This document shows positions 1 through 7,889 of a stretch of DNA of 64,000 bases, one piece after another. How positions within the stretch are numbered: the first letter of the stretch is position 1; each line of letters begins with the position of its first letter. The stretch is taken from NCBI RefSeq assembly GCF_026157105.1, contig NZ_JANPVQ010000001.1, positions 551,501-615,500 on the forward strand, in the 5' to 3' direction. A program made the position numbers and the translations under genes. The DNA is from Sphingomicrobium marinum. GTDB taxonomy: Bacteria > Pseudomonadota > Alphaproteobacteria > Sphingomonadales > Sphingomonadaceae. Below the pieces are notes generated by a model that saw only the letters and a list, made by a program, of their open reading frames with translations, was not told the DNA's origin and searched no databases.

Positions 1-18
1 CGCGAGCGTATCATTGAG

Positions 19-30
19 TTGAACGTTCAA
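19..30. repeat. 12-bp perfect palindrome upstream of the first gene
   Basis: TTGAACGTTCAA is a perfect 12-bp palindrome ending 30 bp before the first start codon. Its position would suit an operator or dimeric regulator site, but no known consensus fits convincingly and there is no second copy nearby. Confidence 0.3.
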
Positions 31-60
31 TCAAGAGCGCGGACTTGAGGTAAACAGCGG

Positions 61-411
61 ATGGGCGCAGCGTGTACGGCCATGTGGTGGTTGGCTCTCA
101 TTGTCGTTCAGGATGTCGGCCCGGTAGATCCGGACCGCCCGCGTCCATGCCCTGAAGCGCAAGAGGACGAGGTGCTGGTGTGCGGTGATCCGCCGCCGTC
201 ACCCTACCGCCTAGCCCCCGACTTACGACGACCCCGGCCAATCAATCGACAAGGCGATTACACTGTGATCCGCGAGCGCATGCGCTGGATCGAAGGCGAT
301 CCGATGGATTATATGGGCTATTGCAGCCCCGTTGGCCCCAATGGCTGGCAGGGCTGCATGTTCGAGGAATGGAAGCGCCAGCGGCAGAACCAGAAAGGCA
401 TGGCCTACTGA
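61..411 (+). CDS. small cysteine-containing protein, paralogue of the gene at 45783-46181
   Basis: A 116-aa protein of unknown function. A short hydrophobic N-terminal stretch (about residues 8-16) may be a weak export signal. The mature part carries four cysteines in two patches: C-P-x-A-x-E-D-E-V-x-V-C (about residues 30-41), and a C-S-x-V-G-P patch followed by G-C near the C-terminus. The same two patches, in the same order, occur in the periplasmic protein encoded at 45783-46181, so the two are paralogues. The start is preceded by a GAGG at 46-49, which is a rather long spacing. Four conserved cysteines in a probably exported protein suggest two disulfides (inference). Confidence 0.6.
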   Translation: MGAACTAMWWLALIVVQDVGPVDPDRPRPCPEAQEDEVLVCGDPPPSPYRLAPDLRRPRPINRQGDYTVIRERMRWIEGDPMDYMGYCSPVGPNGWQGCMFEEWKRQRQNQKGMAY

Positions 412-426
412 TCCTGCGCTCCGCGC

Positions 427-561
427 CTATCGCATGACGCCTGCCCGATCTTGCTTGCGCGCATAATAAAGAAGTCCCGCAGCGATGACGATGACGACGA
501 TCGGCATGATTGCGACGATCCGCAAATGCGTCGGCGCCCTGGCGGTCATGTCATCCATCAT
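427..561 (-). CDS. 44-aa single-pass membrane peptide
   Basis: A short reading frame beginning ATG-ATG, with a good Shine-Dalgarno AAGGAG (complement of 570-575) 8 nt upstream, ending in TAG at 427-429. The predicted 44-aa peptide has a charged N-terminus, one strongly hydrophobic stretch rich in Ile/Val (about residues 14-32) and a basic end (RKQDRAGVMR). It lies 26 nt downstream of the membrane protein at 588-1034 on the same strand, so the two are probably co-transcribed. I recognise no family. It could be a small membrane subunit or regulator of its neighbour (inference). Confidence 0.6.
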   Translation of the reverse strand: MMDDMTARAPTHLRIVAIMPIVVIVIAAGLLYYARKQDRAGVMR

Positions 562-587
562 TAATACCACTCCTTATGGTGGCGAGG

Positions 588-1034
588 TCAACGCAACACG
601 CCGCGCGCTGCCATGGCACGGCTGTAAAAGTAGAGGCCGACCGTCACCACGACGATGACGATCGAAAAGACGATCATGCCCGGGCTTTGCAGTTCCTCGG
701 GCGTTTCGACGAAGAGGAATTGGGCAATCGACGTGCCGATCAGGCCGATGATCGACAAAAGGAAAGCGGTGACTGCATGGCGGCTGCGAAACAGCAGCAA
801 TAGCGAACCGATGAAGGCGCCCCAGGTGCCCAGAGCCCAAAAGCCATGCGCCCAGACGGGGAAGCTTTCGATCCAGCCGATCATGACGTCATAGTCGGCG
901 CCCGACATTTCCAGATAGGCGCGGTTGCGCAGTTGGCTCATCGTATAGTCGATGACCCCACCCGCGTTGAAGATGAGCGTGAGTACGCCAACCACCCACA
1001 GGTGCCACGGCGCTTTTGTCGTCTGTTCGATCAT
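588..1034 (-). CDS. small four-helix membrane protein, unknown function
   Basis: A 148-aa hydrophobic protein with four likely membrane segments (about residues 10-28, 55-75, 82-100 and 110-135). It resembles uncharacterised sphingomonad inner-membrane proteins. No catalytic motif is visible. The reading frame extends 17 codons upstream, but the ATG at 1034 is chosen because a strong AGGAGG-type ribosome-binding site (complement of about 1041-1050) sits just before it. It probably heads a two-gene unit with the 44-aa peptide that follows. Confidence 0.65.
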   Translation of the reverse strand: MIEQTTKAPWHLWVVGVLTLIFNAGGVIDYTMSQLRNRAYLEMSGADYDVMIGWIESFPVWAHGFWALGTWGAFIGSLLLLFRSRHAVTAFLLSIIGLIGTSIAQFLFVETPEELQSPGMIVFSIVIVVVTVGLYFYSRAMAARGVLR

Positions 1035-1164
1035 GGATATCCCCCTCCTGCGATCAGGAGGAAGACTATGTCGCCTACCCGTCATTAGGCAAGCGGCTTG
1101 TGTTCTGGCAGTCCGAGCTTATCGATAAGTCTTCGTATGTAGCGTAGTTACCCAGGGGGCATTC

Positions 1165-2493
1165 ATGAAAAATAGCTGGTTGGCAGGCGCCGCGGCGCTG
1201 GCGGTCATGTCGTGCGGCGGCGGTTCGGGCGGTAGTTCAGGCGGCGGCGGTGGCGGCGGTTCGTCCAACAGCCCGCCGACCTTTTCGCCCCCCGCCACAG
1301 TCGACTTTGTTGAACAGGCAGAGGAAGATATTCTGACCTTGTCGGCGAGCGATCCTGATGGCGACAACGTCACCTTTACGGTCGCCGCGGGCAAGGATGG
1401 CGAGTTCTTTACGATCGAAGGCACTGCCCTCTACTTCAACCAGGCCTTGAGTTTCGAGACCCCGCGTGATGCCAACGGTGACAATGTCTATGAGGTAGAC
1501 ATCGTTGCAAGCGACGGCACGGCCAGCGTCACGCGCACGATTGCGGTCACGATCACCAATTCCAAGGAAGGCATCCAGACCGTACGACGTATCGACATTT
1601 GCCCGGGCAGCCAGGCTACCTCCTCTTCCTGGATATCGGATGTCGAATTTCTCGTAACCTGCCGCAATGGCCGGGCGATGAGCTACGATATGAATAGCCA
1701 GACCGCCAGCCTGATCGTCGACGTGAGCGTCGATCGGCCCGGTGAAGCGCTGAACGCGGGCTATTATTACGATGCGTTCTTCCGGCGCTTCTTTTTCACG
1801 ACGCAAGAGAGTGGCGGCACCTGGCGGTTGCACAGCTACAAGGTCAATTTCCCGGCTACCGGGCGGGAAGTGAGCTATGAAGCTCAACTGCTGGAAGAAA
1901 ATCTCACTGCCAGCACGTTTTTGCGCACGTCAATGTCGGACTGCTTCAATAACGAATTGTGTGTGTTGGCAGGCGACACGCAAAGCGGCACCTTCACGAA
2001 TGCGCTGACCGTTTTTACTCTGGATGAAATCCCCGGCGGCGATTTGTCTTGGAGCAGCCAGACGCAGCTGTCGGGTCTGGCCTGGCCGGGTGATCTAACG
2101 CGCGTGGAGCGCCGCTTCTTCATCACTATGCGCGATAATTCGCAGATCGGACGTTATGAGTTTGACAGCGATAGCTACACGGATGAAGCGCAGCTCTACA
2201 ATTTCTCGAATGCCAGTGCGCTGCGACCGATCGAATATTATGCGGGCGGCACGCTCTTCAGTCTCGTCGACTATATCGTAACGGGCGACGAATTCGGCCA
2301 GATTTTGACCGTGCCTCGTGGGGCCCTTCAAGATGGCATGCTGGACGAGGTCGGTGTCGAGAACCGGACCTTGGATTTCGAGCCCGATACGGGGCCGTTT
2401 GGCGCCATCGCTTCGATCGAGAACAGGCTCGACCGGCTATTTATCATCGAGGTCGGCAACGGCACACTTTACGAGGTCACGAGCACGCTATAG
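1165..2493 (+). CDS. cadherin-like-domain lipoprotein
   Basis: A 442-aa predicted lipoprotein. The signal peptide ends in a lipobox with the acylated cysteine at residue 17 (AVMSC), followed by a long Gly/Ser linker (about residues 18-33). Residues ~36-130 look like a cadherin/Ig-like beta-sandwich, with the calcium-type motif ASDPDGDNVTF and a second D-A-N-G-D-N. Residues ~135-442 are beta-rich with repeated aromatic strands and may form a propeller-like domain. It is probably an outer-membrane or surface adhesion or binding protein. GGGGG at about 1155-1159 serves as the ribosome-binding site. The next gene, another lipoprotein, begins 43 nt downstream. Confidence 0.6.
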   Translation: MKNSWLAGAAALAVMSCGGGSGGSSGGGGGGGSSNSPPTFSPPATVDFVEQAEEDILTLSASDPDGDNVTFTVAAGKDGEFFTIEGTALYFNQALSFETPRDANGDNVYEVDIVASDGTASVTRTIAVTITNSKEGIQTVRRIDICPGSQATSSSWISDVEFLVTCRNGRAMSYDMNSQTASLIVDVSVDRPGEALNAGYYYDAFFRRFFFTTQESGGTWRLHSYKVNFPATGREVSYEAQLLEENLTASTFLRTSMSDCFNNELCVLAGDTQSGTFTNALTVFTLDEIPGGDLSWSSQTQLSGLAWPGDLTRVERRFFITMRDNSQIGRYEFDSDSYTDEAQLYNFSNASALRPIEYYAGGTLFSLVDYIVTGDEFGQILTVPRGALQDGMLDEVGVENRTLDFEPDTGPFGAIASIENRLDRLFIIEVGNGTLYEVTSTL

Positions 2494-2536
2494 CGCGCGT
2501 GCTTCACATATGCGTCGAAGGGGCTACATAGGAGGC

Positions 2537-3112
2537 ATGAAACATAGCCTCCTTCCCATCGCCGCCCTTCTCGCTGTTTCTGCCTGTGCGCGGGTCGAGC
2601 CGATCGACATGAACGAAATTGGGGAGGTCGAACCCGGAGCGATCGAAAACGCGGTTGCTGAAGCGGCACCGGGGCTCGATGGCGGGTTGGGCTGGGTCAT
2701 CGAGGGCCAGAGCGCTACGTACGGGCCGCCAGAAGGTGCGCAGCTCCTGGCGTTTGCGTGTGAGAATGGATCGCTCGAAGTCACGCGCTTCGCGGCAAGC
2801 ACGAGCGGTGCTGGCACGCTTACCTTCGGTGCGGGGGAAGCCTTGGCGTCGGTGGCCGTGGCAGCCGATAACCAGGCGGTCGAGAACCAGCGCTATGAAG
2901 CGTCGCTTGCGCCTGGCGATATCGGCGATGACCTGGTCGCGGTATTTGCCGACGGCACGCCCATCAACGTTACGATGACCGGCGTCGAACCGCTGATCGT
3001 GGCCGCGGACGCTGCGGTCGGCAGCCTTATCACCCAATGCATTGGCCGCGAGCAACCGCCCGAGGCTGTGGCGCCTGCCGATGCGGCCGCCGCGACCAAT
3101 ATAACCAGCTAG
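2537..3112 (+). CDS. small lipoprotein of unknown function
   Basis: A 191-aa predicted lipoprotein: signal peptide MKHSLLPIAALLAVSAC with a good lipobox, acylated at Cys17. The remainder is acidic and Ala/Gly-rich with one late pair of structural features (a beta-rich core and a single Cys near residue 170). No recognised domain. GGAGG at 2531-2535 is only one nucleotide from the chosen ATG, which is tight. An in-frame ATG at 2510 would add nine residues but has no ribosome-binding site. It probably forms an operon with the preceding lipoprotein. Its TAG stop overlaps the stop of the convergent DUF389 gene in a shared CTAG. Confidence 0.6.
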   Translation: MKHSLLPIAALLAVSACARVEPIDMNEIGEVEPGAIENAVAEAAPGLDGGLGWVIEGQSATYGPPEGAQLLAFACENGSLEVTRFAASTSGAGTLTFGAGEALASVAVAADNQAVENQRYEASLAPGDIGDDLVAVFADGTPINVTMTGVEPLIVAADAAVGSLITQCIGREQPPEAVAPADAAAATNITS

Positions 3113-4653
3113 TTTTCCAGCGCGTTCCAGGTGACACGGATGGTGTCACCGTCATCCTCCACGGTGCGCACATTCTCGGCGCCCGCCGCTACCATGGCGG
3201 TGCGCGCTCTCTCTACTTGCTCGGAGGGGCCGGTCAGCGTGATGCCATTGTCGCGCCGCGCCGCTGCCCACGCCGCCAGCCTTACCGCCTCCGCATCGAG
3301 CACGCCGTCGTCATTCCAGCTGATCGGCGGGATCGGACGCAGCGGCGGCACGACCTGGACATCCCAATCGGGCGCGGTCGCTGCGACGCGGCGCTCGAGT
3401 TCGCGGTAAGCGCCCAACGACGCGCCATCGATGATGCGCGCGCGTGCAAGAGCGCGGCGGTTGTCGCGGTCGATCGTGATCTCGTTTGCTTCGCGCCCCG
3501 TGACCAGTGACAGGTCGCGGCGCAGGCTGACGATGCGCTGCTCGGCGGCCTCCGCGGCCTCGCGGTTACGCGCCGCGGCGAGCTGCTCGGCCTGCGCGTC
3601 TGCAGCGTTGGCGACGATCAGCTGGTTCAAGGTCAGGTCGACCGGCTCTCCGATCGACGCCGACACCCGTTCTTCCACTATGCGCTCGGCATTTGCGCTG
3701 AAGCGCGGCGTGTTGACGACGGCGGTCACGGCAATCGGGTCTGCGGACATGTCGACATTGAATTCCGCGAGATAGCCGCCGACACTGCGAAACTCGCTCG
3801 TGATGCTGTTGCGCGCCAGCGTGGTCGTGCGGGTCTCGCGGGCGATGCCGAGGAGCGATATCGTGAGCGGAATGGCGAGCAGGATCAGGACAAACAGGAT
3901 GCCAAACGACTGCCATTGGCTGCGCTTTTTCGACAGGTTCGTGCGGAACCCGTAAAGACGCGCCATCACGGCAGCGCCGGCCGTTATGGTCACCAGGTTG
4001 GTGATGAACAGCATCAGTGCGCCGCCAAAGACTGGCCAGTTCAAGGTGGCAAGCCCGAAGCCGACGACGGCGAGGGGCGGCATCAAGGCCACCGCGATAG
4101 CAACGCCGACGATCGTGCCGCCGCGCCCGCGGATCATCGCGTAGGCACCGGCCAGCGCCGAAAACAGCGCGACGCCCAGATCGAGCAGACTGGGCCTGGT
4201 GCGGCCGGCAATTTCGGGGGTGATGGTCTGGATCGGACTCATCCAGGTAATCAGCGCGGAAATGAGGATCGCGGCAATCACGCCGACAAACAACGTCCTG
4301 CCGCTTTCGCGCAGCCATTTGACGTCCCAGATGGCAATCGCGAAGCCGGCACCGATGATCGGACCCATCAGCGGCGACAACAACATCGCGCCGATGACGA
4401 CGGCCGTCGAGGGAATGATCAGGCCGAGTACCGCGATCCCCGCCGACATGCTGGTCATGAAGACATAGCGCCCGACTAGCTCGCATTCTTCCTTGGTCCG
4501 GCGGATGACGTCGAGCTGGTCGACAGTGGCGACGAAGGTCCGCCGCCACCATTGGCGCGCTGCGGCGAACAGTTTCAACGTTTCGCGGTCGCGAATACGC
4601 AGCTTTTCCGGATCGGTCGCCGCCGGTTCGGCCGTGGGTGCATCAGCGCTCAT
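3109..4653 (-). CDS. DUF389 (TIGR00341-type) membrane protein
   Basis: A 514-aa inner-membrane protein of the DUF389 family, function unknown. After a cytosolic N-terminus (about 60 residues), residues ~65-270 form the family's membrane core, including the typical Ser/Pro/Gly-rich stretch IGAMLLSPLMGPI. A long soluble C-terminal half (about 280-514) follows; it contains a coiled-coil-like, Ala/Glu/Arg-rich part near 350-390 and an acidic end resembling BON-type periplasmic modules. It is separated from the upstream autotransporter gene by an intrinsic terminator, so it is probably transcribed independently. Confidence 0.85.
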   Translation of the reverse strand: MSADAPTAEPAATDPEKLRIRDRETLKLFAAARQWWRRTFVATVDQLDVIRRTKEECELVGRYVFMTSMSAGIAVLGLIIPSTAVVIGAMLLSPLMGPIIGAGFAIAIWDVKWLRESGRTLFVGVIAAILISALITWMSPIQTITPEIAGRTRPSLLDLGVALFSALAGAYAMIRGRGGTIVGVAIAVALMPPLAVVGFGLATLNWPVFGGALMLFITNLVTITAGAAVMARLYGFRTNLSKKRSQWQSFGILFVLILLAIPLTISLLGIARETRTTTLARNSITSEFRSVGGYLAEFNVDMSADPIAVTAVVNTPRFSANAERIVEERVSASIGEPVDLTLNQLIVANAADAQAEQLAAARNREAAEAAEQRIVSLRRDLSLVTGREANEITIDRDNRRALARARIIDGASLGAYRELERRVAATAPDWDVQVVPPLRPIPPISWNDDGVLDAEAVRLAAWAAARRDNGITLTGPSEQVERARTAMVAAGAENVRTVEDDGDTIRVTWNALEN

Positions 4654-4680
4654 GGCGCGCTTTTAGCCCAGCTTTTGGCG

Positions 4681-4723
4681 CAAAAGAATAGGGGCGGTGC
4701 ACCGAAATGCGCCGCCCCTATTC
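4681..4723 (-). terminator. intrinsic terminator of the GDSL autotransporter gene
   Basis: On the minus strand the 12-nt arm GAATAGGGGCGG pairs perfectly with CCGCCCCTATTC (arms 4712-4723 and 4686-4697). The loop contains a further GCA/TGC pairing, and TTTTG follows (complement of 4681-4685). It lies 23 bp after the autotransporter stop codon. This is a classical GC-rich stem with a U tract. Confidence 0.85.
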
Positions 4724-4746
4724 TTCAATTCAAAGTGGGAAGCTGG

Positions 4747-6594
4747 TTAGAAACCGATCGAGAGCGAGAGTGCCGCGCTCGATTCTTCCCCATTATTCTT
4801 GCTGATGGTCGTCGACAGCGAGGCATCGATATGGATCGCGCTCGACAGGCCGGCGGTCAGACCGACGGCGAGGCGGCCGTAGGGATCGCCATCGTCGCCC
4901 TCCACCATCCAGCTGTTGACGATGCCGGGGCTCGACGTTTGCGAGAAGGTGAAGTTGCGATCATCGCTGTTGAGCTCCGCTTCGATGCCGATCATGCCGT
5001 GCGGGCGCAGGATCGCTTCGCCCATGCCGGCATCGCCGCGAATCTCGAGGCCCAGCAGGCCGCGGGTCGAGCTGTAGCTGATGTCATCGACGATCAGGTT
5101 GAGCGCCGGGTCGCCGCTTTCGGTATAACCGTCGACGTCGACGCGAGCATAATCGATCGCCGCGACCGGTCCGACGCGGATGCCGCCGGTCCCGAAGAGG
5201 TAGCCGACCTTGCCCCCTGCGACGATATGATCGCCGTCGGTTTCCGCCGTGCGGCCAAGGCTCTGGATGATACCCGCGCGCATCAGGTCATGATCGGCGG
5301 TCCCGATGCCGCCATAAGCCTGGAGGAACACCGGGCCGAGCGAATAGACGCCGTAAATGCCACCCGAAATGCTGGTCAGTTCGGCTTCCGCGCCGCTCGG
5401 GCCGGTATATTCGCTGTCGGGGACGCCGTAGCGACCCATGAGGCCGATCTTGCCGGTGCCGAAGCCATATTCGAGGCCACCACCAACGCCGAAGCCCTGA
5501 ATCTTGAGCGGGTCGGTATCCATCGTCATTTCGCGCGACGTCGAGAATGCGTCGCCGCCAACCCAGAAGGTGAGGCCGTCGGCGGTTTCACCGTCACGCG
5601 GGCTGGGCGTGTCCATGCGGTTCTTCATGGCAAGGCCAAGGCCGCGCGCATCGGCCATCGCCAGTTCGGACGATGCCGAAAGGGTCAGCGGGGCGCTGAG
5701 TTGCGCGGCGACATATTCGCCGAGCACTGCGAAGCCGGCAGACGTCAGGTGCAGCTGATCGAAATAGAACAGATACTGATTGGCAAGCTGCTGGTCGACA
5801 ATGCAGCTGGTGTCGGCGGGGCAGGCTTCGCCGATGAAACCGAATTCGGAGAGATTGGCGTTCACGTTTGCGCCCACCAGCCCGATGTCGAGCGCATGGA
5901 CCATGACGCCCTGGCTGGCCAACGTGCCGAGATAGGGCAGGGTCGCTGCGTTATAGGCCGCCGAAAAGGCCGAGCGCACCGCAGTGCCGCCGACAAGGTC
6001 GCTTTCGGGCAGCGTGCCGCTGTCGCCGTAAAGCCAGCTGATATTGCGCGCGCCGGCGTTTACGAGCGCGCCGACGCCAGCATTGGCGGCTGCGGCCGAG
6101 GCCTGCGCCGCGACCGTGGCACCGGCGACCGTGCCGCCGTTAAGCTGGTAGAAGCGTGCATCGTTGCCGCCGATGTTTATGGCGACGAGGTCATTTGGAC
6201 CGAAGGTACCCGAACTGGTCGGGAAGGCACCGCCGCCGCCAGAAAGGAAGATGCCGACTTCACTGGGGAAACCCGGAATGCCGCCCGAGGACGGGGGCAG
6301 GCCGCCCGAGTTGGTGTTGCCGCCGACAGCGCGCGCGCCGCCGATCGCATAGTTATCCACCGGCACGTCGAGCAGCGCCGAAAGCGTGTCGATATAGTTG
6401 GAGCCGCCCGAGAAGCGACCCGTCGTGTAGGCACCTGTCGTAATCGGGTCGACCCCGATCAGTTCGAACAGGTTGCCGTCGTCGGCATAGCTGTCGCCGA
6501 AGGCTATGACGCGATCGACGCGCTGGGCCTGTGCTGGCGTGGCGGCAATCGCGGCAGCCGCGATGATCGTGGTGGCTAGAAGCTTGGTCTTCAT
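4747..6594 (-). CDS. GDSL-family esterase/lipase autotransporter
   Basis: A 615-aa type Va autotransporter. The signal peptide is cleaved after about residue 23 (TPAQA). The passenger is a GDSL/SGNH hydrolase: block I FGDSYADDGN with the nucleophile Ser35, block III IGGND, and a late D-x-x-H (DQLHLTSAGF, near residue 280) completing the triad. From about residue 335 to the end the sequence is an autotransporter beta-barrel of alternating strands ending in phenylalanine (SLSIGF), the usual outer-membrane signature. It should display an esterase on the cell surface. The gene has a strong AGGAG site upstream and a terminator downstream, so it is monocistronic. Confidence 0.88.
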   Translation of the reverse strand: MKTKLLATTIIAAAAIAATPAQAQRVDRVIAFGDSYADDGNLFELIGVDPITTGAYTTGRFSGGSNYIDTLSALLDVPVDNYAIGGARAVGGNTNSGGLPPSSGGIPGFPSEVGIFLSGGGGAFPTSSGTFGPNDLVAINIGGNDARFYQLNGGTVAGATVAAQASAAAANAGVGALVNAGARNISWLYGDSGTLPESDLVGGTAVRSAFSAAYNAATLPYLGTLASQGVMVHALDIGLVGANVNANLSEFGFIGEACPADTSCIVDQQLANQYLFYFDQLHLTSAGFAVLGEYVAAQLSAPLTLSASSELAMADARGLGLAMKNRMDTPSPRDGETADGLTFWVGGDAFSTSREMTMDTDPLKIQGFGVGGGLEYGFGTGKIGLMGRYGVPDSEYTGPSGAEAELTSISGGIYGVYSLGPVFLQAYGGIGTADHDLMRAGIIQSLGRTAETDGDHIVAGGKVGYLFGTGGIRVGPVAAIDYARVDVDGYTESGDPALNLIVDDISYSSTRGLLGLEIRGDAGMGEAILRPHGMIGIEAELNSDDRNFTFSQTSSPGIVNSWMVEGDDGDPYGRLAVGLTAGLSSAIHIDASLSTTISKNNGEESSAALSLSIGF

Positions 6595-6868
6595 GAAAGG
6601 TCACCTCTCCTGGAGGGGCGTTATCGCCCTCATAATGATGCCGATTCTTTTAGCTGACCGTGACAGCAACACAAGTGACGCGAAAGCCACAACTGACCAT
6701 AGAGTCAGTTGGGCTCGATGAAGGTACGATGGCGGCGAGCTTCGGGTTCGAACCGTTCATCCTGTCGCCGGAGCATTCGATCGCGGCTTGGAGTGGATAA
6801 AATTTCTGTCCTACACCTAACCAAATAGGTTATTGCATTCGCGACTCGTAGGGTTGGCGGAGAGCAAA
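6595..6868. other. divergent intergenic region of 274 bp
   Basis: The largest gap of the window, between the leftward autotransporter and the rightward endolysin genes, must hold both promoters. It contains an 8-bp inverted repeat (6690-6711) and an A/T-rich stretch near 6800-6830 that could be the endolysin promoter. A clear -35/-10 pair could not be assigned. No gene is evident. Confidence 0.4.
6690..6711. repeat. 8-bp inverted repeat between divergent genes
   Basis: CAACTGAC (6690-6697), a 6-nt spacer, then GTCAGTTG (6704-6711), a perfect inverted repeat. It lies between two divergently transcribed genes and is a plausible operator for either one. No U tract follows, so it is not an obvious terminator. 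Confidence 0.4.
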
Positions 6869-7453
6869 ATGCGTAAATTGGGTAATGAAGCGAGCAGCAC
6901 GGCGCTAGCCGACGGGCTGATCGAAGCCGTGATCGAGCGGGAGGGCGGCTATATCGATCATCCCGACGATCGCGGTGGGCCGACGCGCTTTGGCATCACG
7001 CGAGCAGTCGCGCGCCAGCACGGCTTTACTGGAGCCATGGATGCATTTCCGCGCGAAGAAGCCGTGGCGATCTACCGGCGCCTCTTCTGGTTGCGTCCAA
7101 AATTTAATGAGGTGGCCAGGCGCGTCCCGCGCATTGCGGCGGAGCTGTTTGACACCGGCGTCAATATGGGCCCCGCCGTCGCCACCGGCTTTCTCCAGCG
7201 CGCGCTGACCGCGCTCAACCGCCAAGCTAGGGATTATCCGGATCTGGTGCCCGACGGGAGGATCGGTCCCAAGACGCTGGCGGCGCTCGACGGTTATCTC
7301 GACGTGCGCGGCGAAAGCGGCGGCGAGACCGTGCTGCTGCGCGCGCTCGAGGCGCTGCAGGGGGAGCGCTACCTCAAACTCGCCGAGCAGCGTCCCGCCA
7401 ACGAGAGCTTTCTCTACGGCTGGCTGGCGAACCGCATCGGCCAGCTCGGCTGA
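6869..7453 (+). CDS. GH108-family endolysin/secretion-activator-type muramidase
   Basis: A 194-aa peptidoglycan hydrolase of the glycosyl hydrolase 108 type. Residues ~15-110 carry the hallmark EGGYIDHPDDRGGPTRFGIT, where Glu25 in E-G-G-Y is the expected catalytic acid. Residues ~115-175 hold the peptidoglycan-binding C-terminal part (PDGRIGPKTLAAL). There is no signal peptide, as expected for a protein released by a holin. The ATG at 6869 is preferred over upstream ATGs because GGCGGAGAG at 6856-6864 precedes it. A holin gene follows 22 bp downstream. Confidence 0.85.
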   Translation: MRKLGNEASSTALADGLIEAVIEREGGYIDHPDDRGGPTRFGITRAVARQHGFTGAMDAFPREEAVAIYRRLFWLRPKFNEVARRVPRIAAELFDTGVNMGPAVATGFLQRALTALNRQARDYPDLVPDGRIGPKTLAALDGYLDVRGESGGETVLLRALEALQGERYLKLAEQRPANESFLYGWLANRIGQLG

Positions 7454-7475
7454 CCCCCATCGAAGGAGAGACATC

Positions 7476-7889
7476 ATGAGCATCATCGACACCATCATCG
7501 GCCCGGTGGCCAAGATCATCGACAAGATCATTCCCGACAAGGAAGCCCGCGACCGCGCCAAGCTGGAATTGCTGCGCCTGCAGGGCGAACAGGAATTGAA
7601 GGAACTGGAAGTTTCGATCAGCGCGATCGTCACCGAGGCACAGTCGAGAGACCCGTGGACCAGCCGCGCCCGCCCCAGCTTCATGTATGTGATGTACACG
7701 CTGATCCTGTTTGCCATCCCCATGGGTATCGTCAGCGTTTTCAGTCCTGAAACCGCGACCGGAATTTCGTCCGGAATGACTACCTATTTGCGCGGCATCC
7801 CCGAAAGCCTCTATGCCCTCTTTGGCACGGGCTATCTCGGCTACACCGCTGCGCGTACCTACGGAAAGGTGAAGGGCGTCGAACGATGA
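7476..7889 (+). CDS. holin of the 3-TM superfamily
   Basis: A 137-aa protein resembling the Holin_3TM family. It has an amphipathic N-terminus (about residues 1-25), a charged helical segment (25-55), then the motif SRDPWTSRARP and hydrophobic segments (about 66-88 and 100-122). Its expected role is to permeabilise the inner membrane and release the GH108 enzyme encoded just upstream. A strong GAAGGAGAG site precedes the start, and its TGA overlaps the next ATG (ATGA). No phage structural genes are present, so the pair is isolated or domesticated. Confidence 0.78.
   Translation: MSIIDTIIGPVAKIIDKIIPDKEARDRAKLELLRLQGEQELKELEVSISAIVTEAQSRDPWTSRARPSFMYVMYTLILFAIPMGIVSVFSPETATGISSGMTTYLRGIPESLYALFGTGYLGYTAARTYGKVKGVER

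Noticed and set aside
1216-1266. GGC-rich stretch looking like a microsatellite
   Set aside because: It encodes the Gly/Ser linker after a lipobox in a convincing coding sequence.
4552-6579. A 675-codon plus-strand open frame opposite the GDSL autotransporter
   Set aside because: The opposite strand encodes a complete autotransporter with signal peptide and beta-barrel, and this frame has no domain.
6745-6754. GGTTCGAACC, resembling a tRNA T-arm
   Set aside because: It is only a palindrome; no acceptor, D or anticodon arm could be built around it.
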